Assembly: GCA_945861085.1 (NCBI GenBank)
Contig: OX244046.1
Coordinates: 2,108,001 to 2,172,000 of the forward strand
Origin: Clostridioides difficile_D
GTDB lineage: Bacteria; Bacillota; Clostridia; Peptostreptococcales; Peptostreptococcaceae
Direction of reading: 5' to 3'
DNA length: 64,000 bases
Positions 8,885-18,070 of the stretch are shown here, one piece after another. Numbering within the stretch: the first letter of the stretch is position 1; the number at the start of each line of letters is the position of its first letter. The notes beneath the pieces were generated by a model that was not told the DNA's origin, did no database searches, and was given only the letters and a program-made list of their open reading frames with translations. The translations under genes were made by a program, and so were the position numbers.

Positions 8885-10852
8885 TTACATAATTCTTTTA
8901 AACATTTTTTCTATTTCCATCTTAGATATTTCAACCATTATAGGTCTCCCATGAGGACATGTAAATGGATTCTCGCACTTCTCTAGCTGTTCTAATAGAC
9001 TTTTTATTTCAATATCATATATTTTATCATTTGCTTTTATAGCAGACCTACATGCCATAGATGCAAACCTCTCTCCTTTCAAATCATAATTGCTTGTAAT
9101 CTCTTCTATATTATCAATTATTTGAAGTATAAATTTTTCAGTTTCAGGTACTCCAAATATAGTAGGAACACATCTTACCATTATATGATTATTGCCAAAA
9201 ACTTCTAATTCAAAACCAAATTTCATAAATAGTTCTAAATTATTTTCAATTTGAAGCATATCTACATTTGATACTTCAATCACCACTGGGTCTAAAAGTA
9301 TTTGCATATTGATATCCTGTCTATAGAACTTTTCCATATATCTTTCATATAATATTCTTTCATGTGCAGCGTGTTGGTCCAATAAATACATAGAATCATT
9401 TTTACTCAGAATTATATAAGTATTAAATACAACTCCAATTACAGAATATCCATATAAAGAAAACTTCCGTTTTGAACTACATAAGTACTCTTCTTCACTA
9501 TCTCTAATACTATCTCCCAAATAATAATTTCCTTCATTCCTAATTTTATCAACTTGAAATTCTTCTTGTACATTATCATTTACGCTATCTTCACTCAGAT
9601 AATTAATATTTTTCATTTCGTCTTCTATACTTGCATTTAAGACTTCACTTACAGATTGAAATTCATTTATTGGTTTTTCACTTGATAAAGTCACAACTTC
9701 GATAACTTCATCCTTACCTTTAGTCATATTGTTATTTTGAGGATTAGATTCTAATAAATTATTATTTCTTAATTCATAGTCTGTACTTTTTTCTCTATTA
9801 TTAATAGCGATTCTAGGCTGTGTTTTTTTATCAGTATAAGTAGCATATTTCCCAATAAGATTTGAGTGTATTAATTTGACCTTTAAAAAATCCCTAAGTT
9901 CTATATACACTTCTTGTTCTTTTTCAAATTTAATTTCAAGTTTATTGGGATGTATATTTACATCTATACATGATGGGTCTACTTCTATATTTAAGAAGCA
10001 AACCGCATGTTTACCTATTGGAATTATAGACTTATAACTTTCTGTTATTGCATCTATGATTATTTTACTCTTTACAAATCTTTTATTTATATATATATGT
10101 TGTAAGTTTTTATTAGAACGGTATATATTGTTGTTCCCTATATATCCATTCATTTTAAAGTGGTTACATTTAAACTCCACATCTATTATATTTTCCGTTA
10201 TTTCTTTTCCATATATACTTCTAATAGTGTTTACAAGCTTTCCATCTCCTGGAGTATTTAGCATCTGTTTATTGTTATTTGTATATTTAAATTGAATACT
10301 TGGATTACCTATTGCAAGTTTATTTATCAAATCACTTATATTTATAGTTTCTGCATGAGTAGATTTTAAAAATTTCTGTCTTGCTGGTGTATTAAAAAAA
10401 ATGTCTTTTATAATGATTGTAGTCCCATTAGTAGAGCCTATTGGCTCTTTTGATATTATTTTGCCACCTTCAACGTATATTTTTGTTCCTATTATTTCAT
10501 CTTTGGTTTTAGTAGTCATTTCTAATTTTGATACAGCTGAAATAGATGCCAATGCTTCTCCTCTAAAACCAAGAGAGTATAAATCATATAAATCATCAAT
10601 TTTTTTAATTTTACTAGTAGCATGTCTTAAAAACGATTTTTCAACTTCACTTGAAGGTATTCCTATTCCATTATCTGTAATCTTAATTAAACTTTTTCCT
10701 CCATCAACTATATCTATAGAAATTTTATTTGCACCTGCATCAATAGAGTTTTCAATGAGTTCTTTCACTACCGAAGAAGGTCTTTCTACAACTTCACCAG
10801 CTGCTATCTTGTTTATAGTCAAATCATCTAGGATGTTAATTATATTTTTCAT
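8885..10852 (-). CDS. mutL: DNA mismatch repair protein MutL
   Basis: A 655 aa MutL. The N-terminal GHKL ATPase motifs are ELIENSIDAGA (about 31-41), DNGIGI (about 60) and GFRGEAL (about 94). A low-complexity Asn/Glu-rich linker spans about 350-460. The C-terminal endonuclease site DQHAAHERILYERY (the DQHA-x2-E-x4-E motif), ACRSAIK and CPHGRP is complete, so this is a nicking MutL as in organisms without MutH. It starts 10 bases after mutS ends, with AGAGGTG upstream; the two are clearly one transcript. Confidence 0.95.
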   Translation of the reverse strand: MKNIINILDDLTINKIAAGEVVERPSSVVKELIENSIDAGANKISIDIVDGGKSLIKITDNGIGIPSSEVEKSFLRHATSKIKKIDDLYDLYSLGFRGEALASISAVSKLEMTTKTKDEIIGTKIYVEGGKIISKEPIGSTNGTTIIIKDIFFNTPARQKFLKSTHAETINISDLINKLAIGNPSIQFKYTNNNKQMLNTPGDGKLVNTIRSIYGKEITENIIDVEFKCNHFKMNGYIGNNNIYRSNKNLQHIYINKRFVKSKIIIDAITESYKSIIPIGKHAVCFLNIEVDPSCIDVNIHPNKLEIKFEKEQEVYIELRDFLKVKLIHSNLIGKYATYTDKKTQPRIAINNREKSTDYELRNNNLLESNPQNNNMTKGKDEVIEVVTLSSEKPINEFQSVSEVLNASIEDEMKNINYLSEDSVNDNVQEEFQVDKIRNEGNYYLGDSIRDSEEEYLCSSKRKFSLYGYSVIGVVFNTYIILSKNDSMYLLDQHAAHERILYERYMEKFYRQDINMQILLDPVVIEVSNVDMLQIENNLELFMKFGFELEVFGNNHIMVRCVPTIFGVPETEKFILQIIDNIEEITSNYDLKGERFASMACRSAIKANDKIYDIEIKSLLEQLEKCENPFTCPHGRPIMVEISKMEIEKMFKRIM

Positions 10853-10862
10853 TTTTACACCT

Positions 10863-13706
10863 CTAAGATTTTATTTCTTTTGCCTTTTTTTGAAGATTAT
10901 AAAGAGAATTTATAGCATCTAATGGAGTCATATTTAAAATATCTAGATTTAGAATCTCTTCTGATAATATGTCTCTATTTACACTATCAAAAGATATTTG
11001 GGTTAATGCTACTTCTTTTACAGAATCCTCTTTAATAGTTTTCTCTTTATCATCTTTTTGCTTCATTAAATCAATTTCATTATTTAATACTTTAAATTTA
11101 GAATTTAACTTATCATAATCCTTCTTTATATGCTTATAGTCTTTTACTATAAGTTCGTGTTCTATTTTTAGAGATTCATATTTATTCTTAAAATTACTTT
11201 GATTTACTTTAAGTAATTCTTCATCTAAATTGCGATTAATTATATTAGTCTTTTCTTTATCTCCATTTATTGCAACACTGTTGTAGACATGATTTTTTTC
11301 CAAATCTTTAAGTATATATTTTGCTCTTTCTATAACTTCATCTGGTAATTTAGCTAATTTAGCAACATATATTCCATAACTCTTATCCGCTCCTTGAGGA
11401 ATTATTTTTCTTAAAAATATTATTCCTTCTCCATCTTCTTTAACTGCTATTGAATAATTTTTAACTTCTTTAAATTCTTCTTCCAAATCAGTAAGTTCAT
11501 GGTAATGTGTTGCAAATAATGTCTTACATCTAATATTCTTTTGAATATATTCCACTATTGACCATGCTAAACTTATACCATCATAGGTGCTAGTTCCACG
11601 CCCTATTTCATCTAATATAACTAAACTTCTCTCTGTTGCATTTTTTAGTATAAGAGACACTTCGTTCATCTCTACCATAAAAGTAGATTGACCTTGAGAT
11701 AAATCGTCACTAGCCCCAACTCTTGTAAATATTCTATCTAGTATTGGAATATCAGCGTACTCTGCTGGTACAAATGAACCTATATGCGCCATAAGAGCTA
11801 TTATAGCAGTTTGTCTCATATATGTTGATTTACCAGACATATTAGGACCAGTTATTATGTTAATAATATTTTCTCCACGATTTAAATAGGTATCGTTTGG
11901 AACGAAATTTTCCTCACCTACTATATTTTCGACAACTGGATGTCTACCATTTCTTATATCAAGCTTATTATTTTCATTTATCGCTGGTTTTACATAGTTA
12001 TTTATGTGTGCAACTGTTGCAAGAGATACAAAAACATCTATATTAGCTATAGTTTTAGCTACTTTTTGTATTCTGTCTATGTTTTTGTATATAGTATCTC
12101 TTATTCCTACAAATATTTCGTATTCTAAAGATTTAATTTTTTCCTCAGCATGTAATATTTTTTCTTCTATTTCCTTTAGTTCTGGAGTTATATATCTTTC
12201 TGCATTACTAAGTGTTTGTTTTCTTATATATGTTTCATCTAACTTTGCCTGTTTAAAATTGGCTTTTGTTATTTCTATATAATATCCAAACACTTTGTTA
12301 AATCCTATTTTTAACGATTTAACTCCTGTTTTTTCTCTTTCCCTGTTTTCTATTTCTTTTACAAGAAATGCTCCATTTTTAGAAATATCTCTTAATTCCT
12401 TAAGTTCATCACTAAAATCTGATTTAATTATGTTTCCATCTTTTATGGTTATTGTAGGTTCTTCTAGAATAGCTTCATCTATTAAATTGTATATATCGTC
12501 CAATTTATCCATTTCTGAAACATACTCTTTTAGTATTTTTGCATTTGATAAATCTATTGTGTCTTTTAAATTAGGTAACTTTTCTACAGAATTTTTTAAG
12601 TGAATTAACTCTTTTGGTGTTACTCTTTCAAATGCTATCTTTCCACATATTCTTTCTATATCGTATATATTTTTAAGTATATCGTTTAGGTCTTCTCTTA
12701 ATATAAAATCATCTTTTATTTCTTCTATTACATCCAATCTATTTTCAATTTTAGATTTATTTATCAAAGGTTCTTCTACATATTTTCTTAGAAGTCTACC
12801 TCCCATTGCTGTAGAAGTTTTATCAAGGACATGCAATAATGAACCTTTTTTCTTATTACCTCTTATAGTTTGAGTAAGTTCTAAATTAGTCCTAGTAAAC
12901 ATATCTAAAACCATATATTCTGATGAATTGTATATATTTATATTATTAATGTTAGATGTTATTTGTTTTTGAGTATTGTATATATAATTCAGAAGAATTG
13001 ATAAGCTTGACTTTATGAGACCTTTGTCATCAAACTTTAGTTTTTGTAGATAAACATCTGGAAAATATTCTCTTAATATGTTTATATCCAAATAGTTATC
13101 GCTAAAACTTTCATTTATGTATATATTACTTACAGTAGCTATATCTCTAAGCTTTTCTATAAAGTCTAAATCATTTATAATTATTTCTGTTGGATGGATT
13201 TTTGCAATTTCTTCAATTACTTTATCTTCATTTAGACATGTTGCATTAGTTTCTCCTGTACTTATGTCAACATAAGTTAGACCTATGTTAGAACCATCCT
13301 TATACAAAGATAATAAATAATTATTCTTTTTATTTTCAAGTAAATTTCCATCTAAAACTGTTCCAGGAGTGATTACTCTTATAACTTCTCTTCTAACAAT
13401 TCCCTTTGCAGTAGATGGGTCTTCCATTTGTTCACCTATTGCTACTTTATATCCATTTTCAACTAATTTTGATATATATGAATTGGCTGAGTGGAAAGGC
13501 ACACCACACATAGGAGCACGTTCTTCTAAACCACAAGCTTTTCCTGTCAATGCTATTTCAAGAGCTTTTGAAGCTACTAATGCATCCTCAAAAAACATTT
13601 CATAAAAATCTCCCAATCTAAAAAACAGTATACAGTCTTTATATCTATTTTTTACTTCAAGATACTGTTTCATCATAGGAGTTAATTTATTCATATCTAT
13701 TTGCAT
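10863..13706 (-). CDS. mutS: DNA mismatch repair protein MutS
   Basis: A 947 aa MutS1. The mismatch-binding Phe-x-Glu motif appears as RLGDFYEMFFEDA near residue 34. Walker A GPNMSGKSTYMRQ lies near residue 615, and Walker B with its neighbour LVILDEIGRGTSTYDG near residue 690. A coiled-coil rich tail about 800-900 is longer than in Bacillus. The frame extends two codons upstream to a TTG, but AAGGAGG six bases before the ATG at 13706 fixes the start. It is the first gene of mutS-mutL-miaA-hfq. Confidence 0.95.
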   Translation of the reverse strand: MQIDMNKLTPMMKQYLEVKNRYKDCILFFRLGDFYEMFFEDALVASKALEIALTGKACGLEERAPMCGVPFHSANSYISKLVENGYKVAIGEQMEDPSTAKGIVRREVIRVITPGTVLDGNLLENKKNNYLLSLYKDGSNIGLTYVDISTGETNATCLNEDKVIEEIAKIHPTEIIINDLDFIEKLRDIATVSNIYINESFSDNYLDINILREYFPDVYLQKLKFDDKGLIKSSLSILLNYIYNTQKQITSNINNINIYNSSEYMVLDMFTRTNLELTQTIRGNKKKGSLLHVLDKTSTAMGGRLLRKYVEEPLINKSKIENRLDVIEEIKDDFILREDLNDILKNIYDIERICGKIAFERVTPKELIHLKNSVEKLPNLKDTIDLSNAKILKEYVSEMDKLDDIYNLIDEAILEEPTITIKDGNIIKSDFSDELKELRDISKNGAFLVKEIENREREKTGVKSLKIGFNKVFGYYIEITKANFKQAKLDETYIRKQTLSNAERYITPELKEIEEKILHAEEKIKSLEYEIFVGIRDTIYKNIDRIQKVAKTIANIDVFVSLATVAHINNYVKPAINENNKLDIRNGRHPVVENIVGEENFVPNDTYLNRGENIINIITGPNMSGKSTYMRQTAIIALMAHIGSFVPAEYADIPILDRIFTRVGASDDLSQGQSTFMVEMNEVSLILKNATERSLVILDEIGRGTSTYDGISLAWSIVEYIQKNIRCKTLFATHYHELTDLEEEFKEVKNYSIAVKEDGEGIIFLRKIIPQGADKSYGIYVAKLAKLPDEVIERAKYILKDLEKNHVYNSVAINGDKEKTNIINRNLDEELLKVNQSNFKNKYESLKIEHELIVKDYKHIKKDYDKLNSKFKVLNNEIDLMKQKDDKEKTIKEDSVKEVALTQISFDSVNRDILSEEILNLDILNMTPLDAINSLYNLQKKAKEIKS

Positions 13707-13798
13707 TATCAAACCTCCTTCTTTTCTAATTAAATATTATATCATAGTAGGTGATTATTATTAACATAATATATAAAATTTTGACGTATAACTAAAAA

Positions 13799-13830
13799 CA
13801 ATCCAAAATGTATACTCACATTTTGGATTG
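13799..13830 (-). terminator. Terminator of the thiamine-precursor transporter operon
   Basis: Perfect arms CAATCCAAAATG and CATTTTGGATTG around an 8-base loop; on the minus strand followed by TTTTTAG. It separates the ABC operon from the mutS promoter region. Confidence 0.85.
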
Positions 13831-13869
13831 ATAAGTTTAATACTTATTAAATAAAAATATATATAATTT

Positions 13870-14604
13870 TTACAATAAAGATATTATTTCTTTTTTAAGT
13901 TTAATGATATTTTCAAGGTTATCTTCATTTAAATTTCTACTATCTATAATAAATTCTTTTTTTACTATTGATGGTTTTTTTGAGATAACATAAATTCTGT
14001 TTGATAGCATTATAGCTTCATCAATATCATGAGTTATAAGAAGTATCGTTGAATTTACTTTTTTCTTAACATCTAAAAGCCATTTTTGCATAGATGTTTT
14101 TGTTAATGAATCGAGTGCTCCAAAAGGTTCATCCAAAAGCATTATGTCATTAGAATTTACAAAAGTTCTCAAGAAATTAGCTCTCTGTCTCATCCCTCCA
14201 GAAAGTTCTGATGGATATTTATCTTCATATCCATTTAATCCAAATACCTCAAAATAAGGTTTTACCATTAACCTAGATTTGCTCTTTTTTTCTTTTTTTA
14301 AGACTAATGGTAGTGAAACATTATCTATTATAGTTTTATATGGCAAGAGCAAGTCTTTTTGGTACATATAGCTGTATTTACCATTTATATCTACTTTTCC
14401 ACTATTATAATCTGTAAGTTTAGTTATAATATTAAATATAGTACTTTTTCCACATCCACTTGGCCCTAATATAGAAACAAATTCACCTTCATAAACATCA
14501 ATACTTATATCTTTTAAAACTTCAATATCTTTATATGTTTTTGATACATTTTGTATAGATACTTTTACTTTTTTATTGTGGTAAGAATTCATTTGTGTAA
14601 GCAT
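13870..14604 (-). CDS. ABC transporter ATP-binding protein, thiamine precursor (ThiZ-like)
   Basis: An ATPase of the nitrate/sulfonate/taurine class, about 244 aa. Walker A GPSGCGKST lies near residue 49, the Q-loop YMYQKDLLLPY near residue 80, signature LSGGMRQRANFLR near residue 137, Walker B DIMLLDEPFGALD near residue 157 and the switch His in LITHDID. The start overlaps the end of the substrate-binding gene by 32 bases, with GAAGG upstream, so translation is probably coupled. The TPP riboswitch at the head of the operon points to hydroxymethylpyrimidine or another thiamine precursor as cargo. It is the last gene of the operon. Confidence 0.88.
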   Translation of the reverse strand: MLTQMNSYHNKKVKVSIQNVSKTYKDIEVLKDISIDVYEGEFVSILGPSGCGKSTIFNIITKLTDYNSGKVDINGKYSYMYQKDLLLPYKTIIDNVSLPLVLKKEKKSKSRLMVKPYFEVFGLNGYEDKYPSELSGGMRQRANFLRTFVNSNDIMLLDEPFGALDSLTKTSMQKWLLDVKKKVNSTILLITHDIDEAIMLSNRIYVISKKPSIVKKEFIIDSRNLNEDNLENIIKLKKEIISLL

Positions 14605-15589
14605 CACTTGCCTTCATATCCTTATCTATTAATTTATATTCTTTTAAGAATAATGTATAGTTATTCCATACACTATCTTTCATTTCTCCCCATCTTGGTG
14701 CATCATCTTTATATTTGCTTGCTAAATATTCTTGACTCTTCAATGCTAGTTTTTCATCTACTTCTGGTGCATGCTTTACTAAAATTTTTGCTGCATCTTC
14801 TGGATTTTTCATTGCATATTCATAACCTTTTGTTGTAGCTTTTAAGAACTTTTTAGCAATCTCTGGATTATCCTTAAGCACAGTTTCATTAGAAATTATA
14901 AGTGGTGTATAATAATCTAATCTGTCATCCAAATCTTTTACTGGTATAAAGTTTAAATCATATCCAATTAAATTAGCCTTAACTGCATCCCAACCTTCAA
15001 ATATCCATGCAAAATCTACAGTTTTCATAGCTGCAAAGAAATCATCTTGACCAGTATTGACTATTTTTAACTTATTAAAATCAGCTCCATTTTTCTTCAT
15101 AACCGCTTTAAAAACAGCTTCTTCTGATGGAGAACCCCAACCACCATAAGTTTTTCCTTCAAAATCCTTAGCTGTAGTTATATTTTTTTCTTTTGGTGAT
15201 GCAAACCCAGAAGTATTATGTTGTATAACAGCAGCTACAGCTTTTATTGGAAGTGGGTCTTCACTAGTCTTTGCATAAGTAACTTGTTCTTGATAACTTA
15301 TGCCAAAGTCAGCTTTACCTGTTGCTACTAAAGTCTCAGCTCCACTTTCAGGCGGTTGTACTATTTCAACATCTAAACCTTCGTCTTTATAATAACCTTT
15401 ATCAAGTGCTACAAATAATCCAGTATGATTTGTATTTGGCGTCCAATCAAGTACCATAGTTACTTTTTTAGAAGAAGTATCTTTATCATTATTTTTGTCT
15501 TTGTTATTACTATTTGAAGAACATCCAGTTATTGTTGCCAATGTAAAAACACTTACTAAACCTAATATTCCTAATTTTTTAAAATTCAT
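14573..15589 (-). CDS. NMT1/THI5-like substrate-binding lipoprotein (ThiY-like)
   Basis: A 338 aa secreted lipoprotein. The signal peptide ends in a lipobox ATITGC at residues 18-23, followed by a Ser/Asn/Lys linker. The mature part opens with VTMVLDWTPNTNHTGLFVA and ends its first lobe with GKADFGISYQEQ, both typical of NMT1/THI5-like pyrimidine-precursor binding proteins such as ThiY. The frame is open 21 bases further, but GGGAGG five bases before the ATG at 15589 and the signal peptide fix the start. It delivers substrate to the permease encoded at 15611-16381. Confidence 0.88.
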   Translation of the reverse strand: MNFKKLGILGLVSVFTLATITGCSSNSNNKDKNNDKDTSSKKVTMVLDWTPNTNHTGLFVALDKGYYKDEGLDVEIVQPPESGAETLVATGKADFGISYQEQVTYAKTSEDPLPIKAVAAVIQHNTSGFASPKEKNITTAKDFEGKTYGGWGSPSEEAVFKAVMKKNGADFNKLKIVNTGQDDFFAAMKTVDFAWIFEGWDAVKANLIGYDLNFIPVKDLDDRLDYYTPLIISNETVLKDNPEIAKKFLKATTKGYEYAMKNPEDAAKILVKHAPEVDEKLALKSQEYLASKYKDDAPRWGEMKDSVWNNYTLFLKEYKLIDKDMKASDAYTNEFLPQ

Positions 15590-15610
15590 AATTGCCTCCC
15601 TCAAATACAT

Positions 15611-16381
15611 TTAATCTGCTAATCTATGTCTTATAACCATTTTCTTTACAGCCTGTACAATTCCTACAAATATTAAGCTAAATATAACTACTAATATAGT
15701 AGATGCAAATACTTTATCAAGTGCATATGCACTTTTTGATCTAAGCATATAAACGCCAAGACCTTTTGTTCCACCTAACCATTCTGCAACAGTTGCTGCC
15801 ATTACAGCATAAGTTGAGGATATTTTAAGTCCAGAAAAAAATTTATCCATTGCCATAGGAAATTTAAGATGAATGAATGTATTAACTTTATTTGAATTCA
15901 TAGTCTTAAATAAATTTAAATAATCTTTATCAATATTTTCAATACCATCTACAAAACTTATTAATATAGGAAAAAAGCAAGTAAGCATTACCATCAATAT
16001 TTTTGGCATTGTCCCAAATCCAAACCATATCATAAAAAGTGGAGCTATAATTATTGTAGGTATCATCTGAGTAACCAACATAATAGGATAAAGACATTTT
16101 TTTATTATCGATACAAAGTCCATCAATACTCCAATTATCAATGATATTATAATTGCAACTATAAAACCAAGTATTGCTTCTCCTATAGTGACCATAGCAT
16201 GCATAGATAAATTTTGATAATCTTTAAAAAACACATTAATTATATCTATTGGTGTAGGTAGTATATACTGAGGAATTTCTAAAATTCCTACCACAGATTG
16301 CCAAAAAATAAGTATAAACAAAAATGTTGCTATTGGATATATACTATTTTTGACTTTATCTATGATTTCTAAGTTTTTCAT
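15611..16381 (-). CDS. ABC transporter permease, thiamine precursor (ThiX-like)
   Basis: A 256 aa permease of the SsuC/TauC class with about six membrane helices. The EAA loop that contacts the ATPase is visible as VNTFIHLKFPMAMDKFFSG around residues 167-185, and VMAATVAEWLGGTKGLGVYM follows near residue 192. It overlaps the end of the MTH1187-type gene by 26 bases, so expression is coupled. With the genes at 13870 and 14573 it makes a full importer. Confidence 0.9.
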   Translation of the reverse strand: MKNLEIIDKVKNSIYPIATFLFILIFWQSVVGILEIPQYILPTPIDIINVFFKDYQNLSMHAMVTIGEAILGFIVAIIISLIIGVLMDFVSIIKKCLYPIMLVTQMIPTIIIAPLFMIWFGFGTMPKILMVMLTCFFPILISFVDGIENIDKDYLNLFKTMNSNKVNTFIHLKFPMAMDKFFSGLKISSTYAVMAATVAEWLGGTKGLGVYMLRSKSAYALDKVFASTILVVIFSLIFVGIVQAVKKMVIRHRLAD

Positions 16382-16646
16382 CTATAGTTAAACCCCCAGC
16401 TTTTTCATCTACTCTAGCTACTGTTATGACTCTTTCACATCCAAGGTCAAAAGGGATTTTATGTACCTTTTTTAATAACTCAAAAACTTCATCAAAGTCA
16501 CCTTCAACAGTAGTACTCATTGCACCTATTTCACACTTGAGACCACTCTTCTCAATTTCAGCAATGCAAGCATCTACTACCTTATACATTTCTTCTTCAC
16601 CTTTGTAAGGTCTTAGTGGCATTACTGCTATGTCTGCGATTACCAT
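16356..16646 (-). CDS. MTH1187/YkoF-type thiamine-binding protein (DUF77)
   Basis: A 96 aa protein of the thiamine-binding/MTH1187 family. Visible features are the opening strand MVIADIAVMPLRP, then VDACIAEIEKSGLKCEIGAMSTTVEGDFDEVFELL and the closing block CERVITVARVDEK. Such proteins bind thiamine or its pyrimidine moiety and are often encoded with TPP-controlled transporters. It is the first gene after the TPP riboswitch, with AAAGGAG before the ATG. It may act as a cytosolic carrier or sensor for the imported precursor, which is inference. Confidence 0.88.
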   Translation of the reverse strand: MVIADIAVMPLRPYKGEEEMYKVVDACIAEIEKSGLKCEIGAMSTTVEGDFDEVFELLKKVHKIPFDLGCERVITVARVDEKAGGLTIDEKLRNHR

Positions 16647-16748
16647 TTAAATCACTCCTTTTAAAAATAATTAATACCTACTAGGTATATTTTGTTTTTT
16701 ATTTAAAAATCTTACTACTAAAAACATAATATATTTAAATATTTAAAT

Positions 16749-16783
16749 AAAACAAAAGTCTTATCCAAAATAGGATAAGACTT
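16749..16783 (-). terminator. Riboswitch-controlled terminator (TPP expression platform)
   Basis: AAGTCTTATCC and GGATAAGACTT pair perfectly around a 6-base loop, followed on the minus strand by TTTGTTTTATT. It sits between the TPP aptamer and the first gene, so ligand binding most likely ends transcription here. Confidence 0.85.
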
Positions 16784-16794
16784 ATTTTTATCTT

Positions 16795-16877
16795 CACTGG
16801 TCTCCCTACACTGGCATTATCCAAACAGGTTCAAAGGGTCGAGATAAAATCTCCTCTCAGCATATTAGCTCCCCGAA
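16795..16877 (-). promoter_or_regulatory. TPP riboswitch (THI element)
   Basis: On the minus strand the classic THI-box blocks occur in order: GGGGAGC, CTGAGAGGAGA, GACCCTTTGAACCTG, GGATAATGCCAGTGTAGGGA. These are the conserved pyrimidine-sensing (CTGAGA) and pyrophosphate-sensing (GATAATGC) loops. Together with the terminator at 16749-16783 it represses the downstream transporter operon when thiamine pyrophosphate is plentiful. Confidence 0.96.
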
Positions 16878-17318
16878 ATATATTATATCTTTTCTACTTG
16901 ATTATACTACACTTATCATATTTTAACAAATTTTTTATTCATATTATATATTTTATCCACTTTAAAATATATAACACTAAAATAATACTTTTTCATAAAA
17001 ATCTAATACTATTCATATATACTTAACATAATTTATTAAAATTTAATTAAGTTTTAAAAATTGTCTATAGGAATAAGATGTTATAATGAGTTTTTTACTT
17101 TGTTAACTGTTTAACTTCACTAAATTTTATTTTATTACCTAGGTTAGTTCAACCTAAACTAATAATAAAATCCTATTACTCTAATTTATATATTTTCTAT
17201 AATATAATTATTTTACCTAATTTATTTTCGATAAATAAAATAATTTTTTAATTTTTTAATATGCACCTTGAAAAATAAAACGTTTTCCTATATTATTGTA
17301 ATTGTAGAATAAAACTAA
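16878..17318. other. AT-rich intergenic region
   Basis: This lies between the divergent TPP riboswitch and the c-di-GMP riboswitch. No gene is seen. It must hold both promoters. A short inverted repeat TAGGTT/AACCTA lies at 17140-17156 and is the only visible structure. Confidence 0.5.
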
Positions 17319-17404
17319 ATAGGCAAAACTAGAGAAATTTAGTGACGCAAAGCTATAGGGACTAAGACTTATGAAATGAGTTATGTCAGCCAGTTGCCAA
17401 AAAG
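17319..17404 (+). promoter_or_regulatory. Cyclic-di-GMP class I riboswitch (GEMM-I)
   Basis: The conserved blocks appear in order: AATAGGCAAAACT, TGACGCAAAGCTATAGGG, ACTAAG, then ATGTCAGCCAGTTGCC. These match the GEMM-I consensus (A.GGCAAAC, ACGCAAAGC, ATG.CAGCC-GGTTGCC). The last P1 bases overlap a terminator at 17397-17425, so ligand binding should favour termination (an OFF switch). Confidence 0.9.
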
Positions 17405-17425
17405 ATATTTTCTTTTTGTTTTTAT
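17397..17425 (+). terminator. c-di-GMP riboswitch terminator
   Basis: CCAAAAAGA and TTCTTTTTG pair around a 4-base loop, followed by TTTTTATG. The 5' arm starts inside the P1 stem of the aptamer, the expected geometry for transcriptional control. Confidence 0.75.
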
Positions 17426-17453
17426 GAAAGTTTTTTAGGGGGATAAATGATAT

Positions 17454-17630
17454 ATGTTTATAGATAAAATGGATAGATGTACACATATACTAACTGCATA
17501 TATATGCAGTTCATACGATTACTGCAATTTTATAGATACACAATTAAATGATTTTATACTAGAATATGGAGAAAATGTGGTAGAATCTTGTCTGCATCAA
17601 GTGATGGTATTGGTAAGCAGATATAATTAA
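17454..17630 (+). CDS. Small ORF, 58 aa, downstream of c-di-GMP riboswitch
   Basis: This is the only open frame of note after the riboswitch terminator. It has no recognised family. The 58 residues begin MFIDKMDRCTHILTAY, contain five cysteines, and end VVESCLHQVMVLVSRYN; no signal peptide or clear membrane helix is seen. AGGGGG lies 11 bases upstream of the ATG, a long spacing. An overlapping six-codon frame at 17447 sits at better spacing from the same site and could be a leader peptide. An imperfect hairpin (TTTTATCTA/TAGATAAAA, 17663-17694) follows the stop. The coding status is uncertain; the transcript could also be a regulatory RNA. Confidence 0.4.
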   Translation: MFIDKMDRCTHILTAYICSSYDYCNFIDTQLNDFILEYGENVVESCLHQVMVLVSRYN

Positions 17631-17709
17631 AGAAATTTTATTTTCTAGAAAACCCTTTTTAGTTTTATCTACATTTAACAAAGTATAGATAAAATAATTA
17701 AAATATATT

Positions 17710-17885
17710 TCATCTATATTTTATTATTTTATTAAAGTAATCAACTTCATTAATGTAAACAGTTAAACTTTCTTCATCCTTTCGAGGTAAGTATACTCAT
17801 TCCTCAACATAGTAGGAGGTATAAAGATTACCATCCTGAAGGACTTTGACATCTCCAAACAATCCACACCTTATCTTTATGTTAA
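17710..17885 (-). pseudogene. C-terminal gene fragment with in-frame TGA
   Basis: On the minus strand one frame reads LFGDVKVLQDGNLYTSYYVEE, then TGA at 17799-17797, then VYLPRKDEESLTVYINEVDYF and a final stop at 17710. Both halves are protein-like, lie in the same frame, and are noticeably less AT-rich than the flanks. No start codon or ribosome binding site is present, and a TAA precedes the fragment. It is best read as the decayed 3' end of a gene. The family is not recognised. Confidence 0.45.
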
Positions 17886-18070
17886 TTTAGATAAAATTAA
17901 ATTTAGATACTTTAGTATTTGTTAATATTTGTTAATATATATTTATCATTTTATTATATAATAATATAGATAGTTGCTATGTCTTAAACGATACAAATTA
18001 TAACTATGTATATATTATTTGTTAAGGCTAAATTATATAATTTTTAATAATATTATTTTAGGAGGTAAAA

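Noticed and set aside
17256..17486. 76-codon minus-strand ORF opposite the c-di-GMP riboswitch
   Set aside because: It has no ribosome binding site and its sequence is the complement of a conserved riboswitch.
17797..17799. In-frame TGA read as selenocysteine
   Set aside because: The fragment has no start codon or ribosome binding site and no recognised selenoprotein family; gene decay is simpler.
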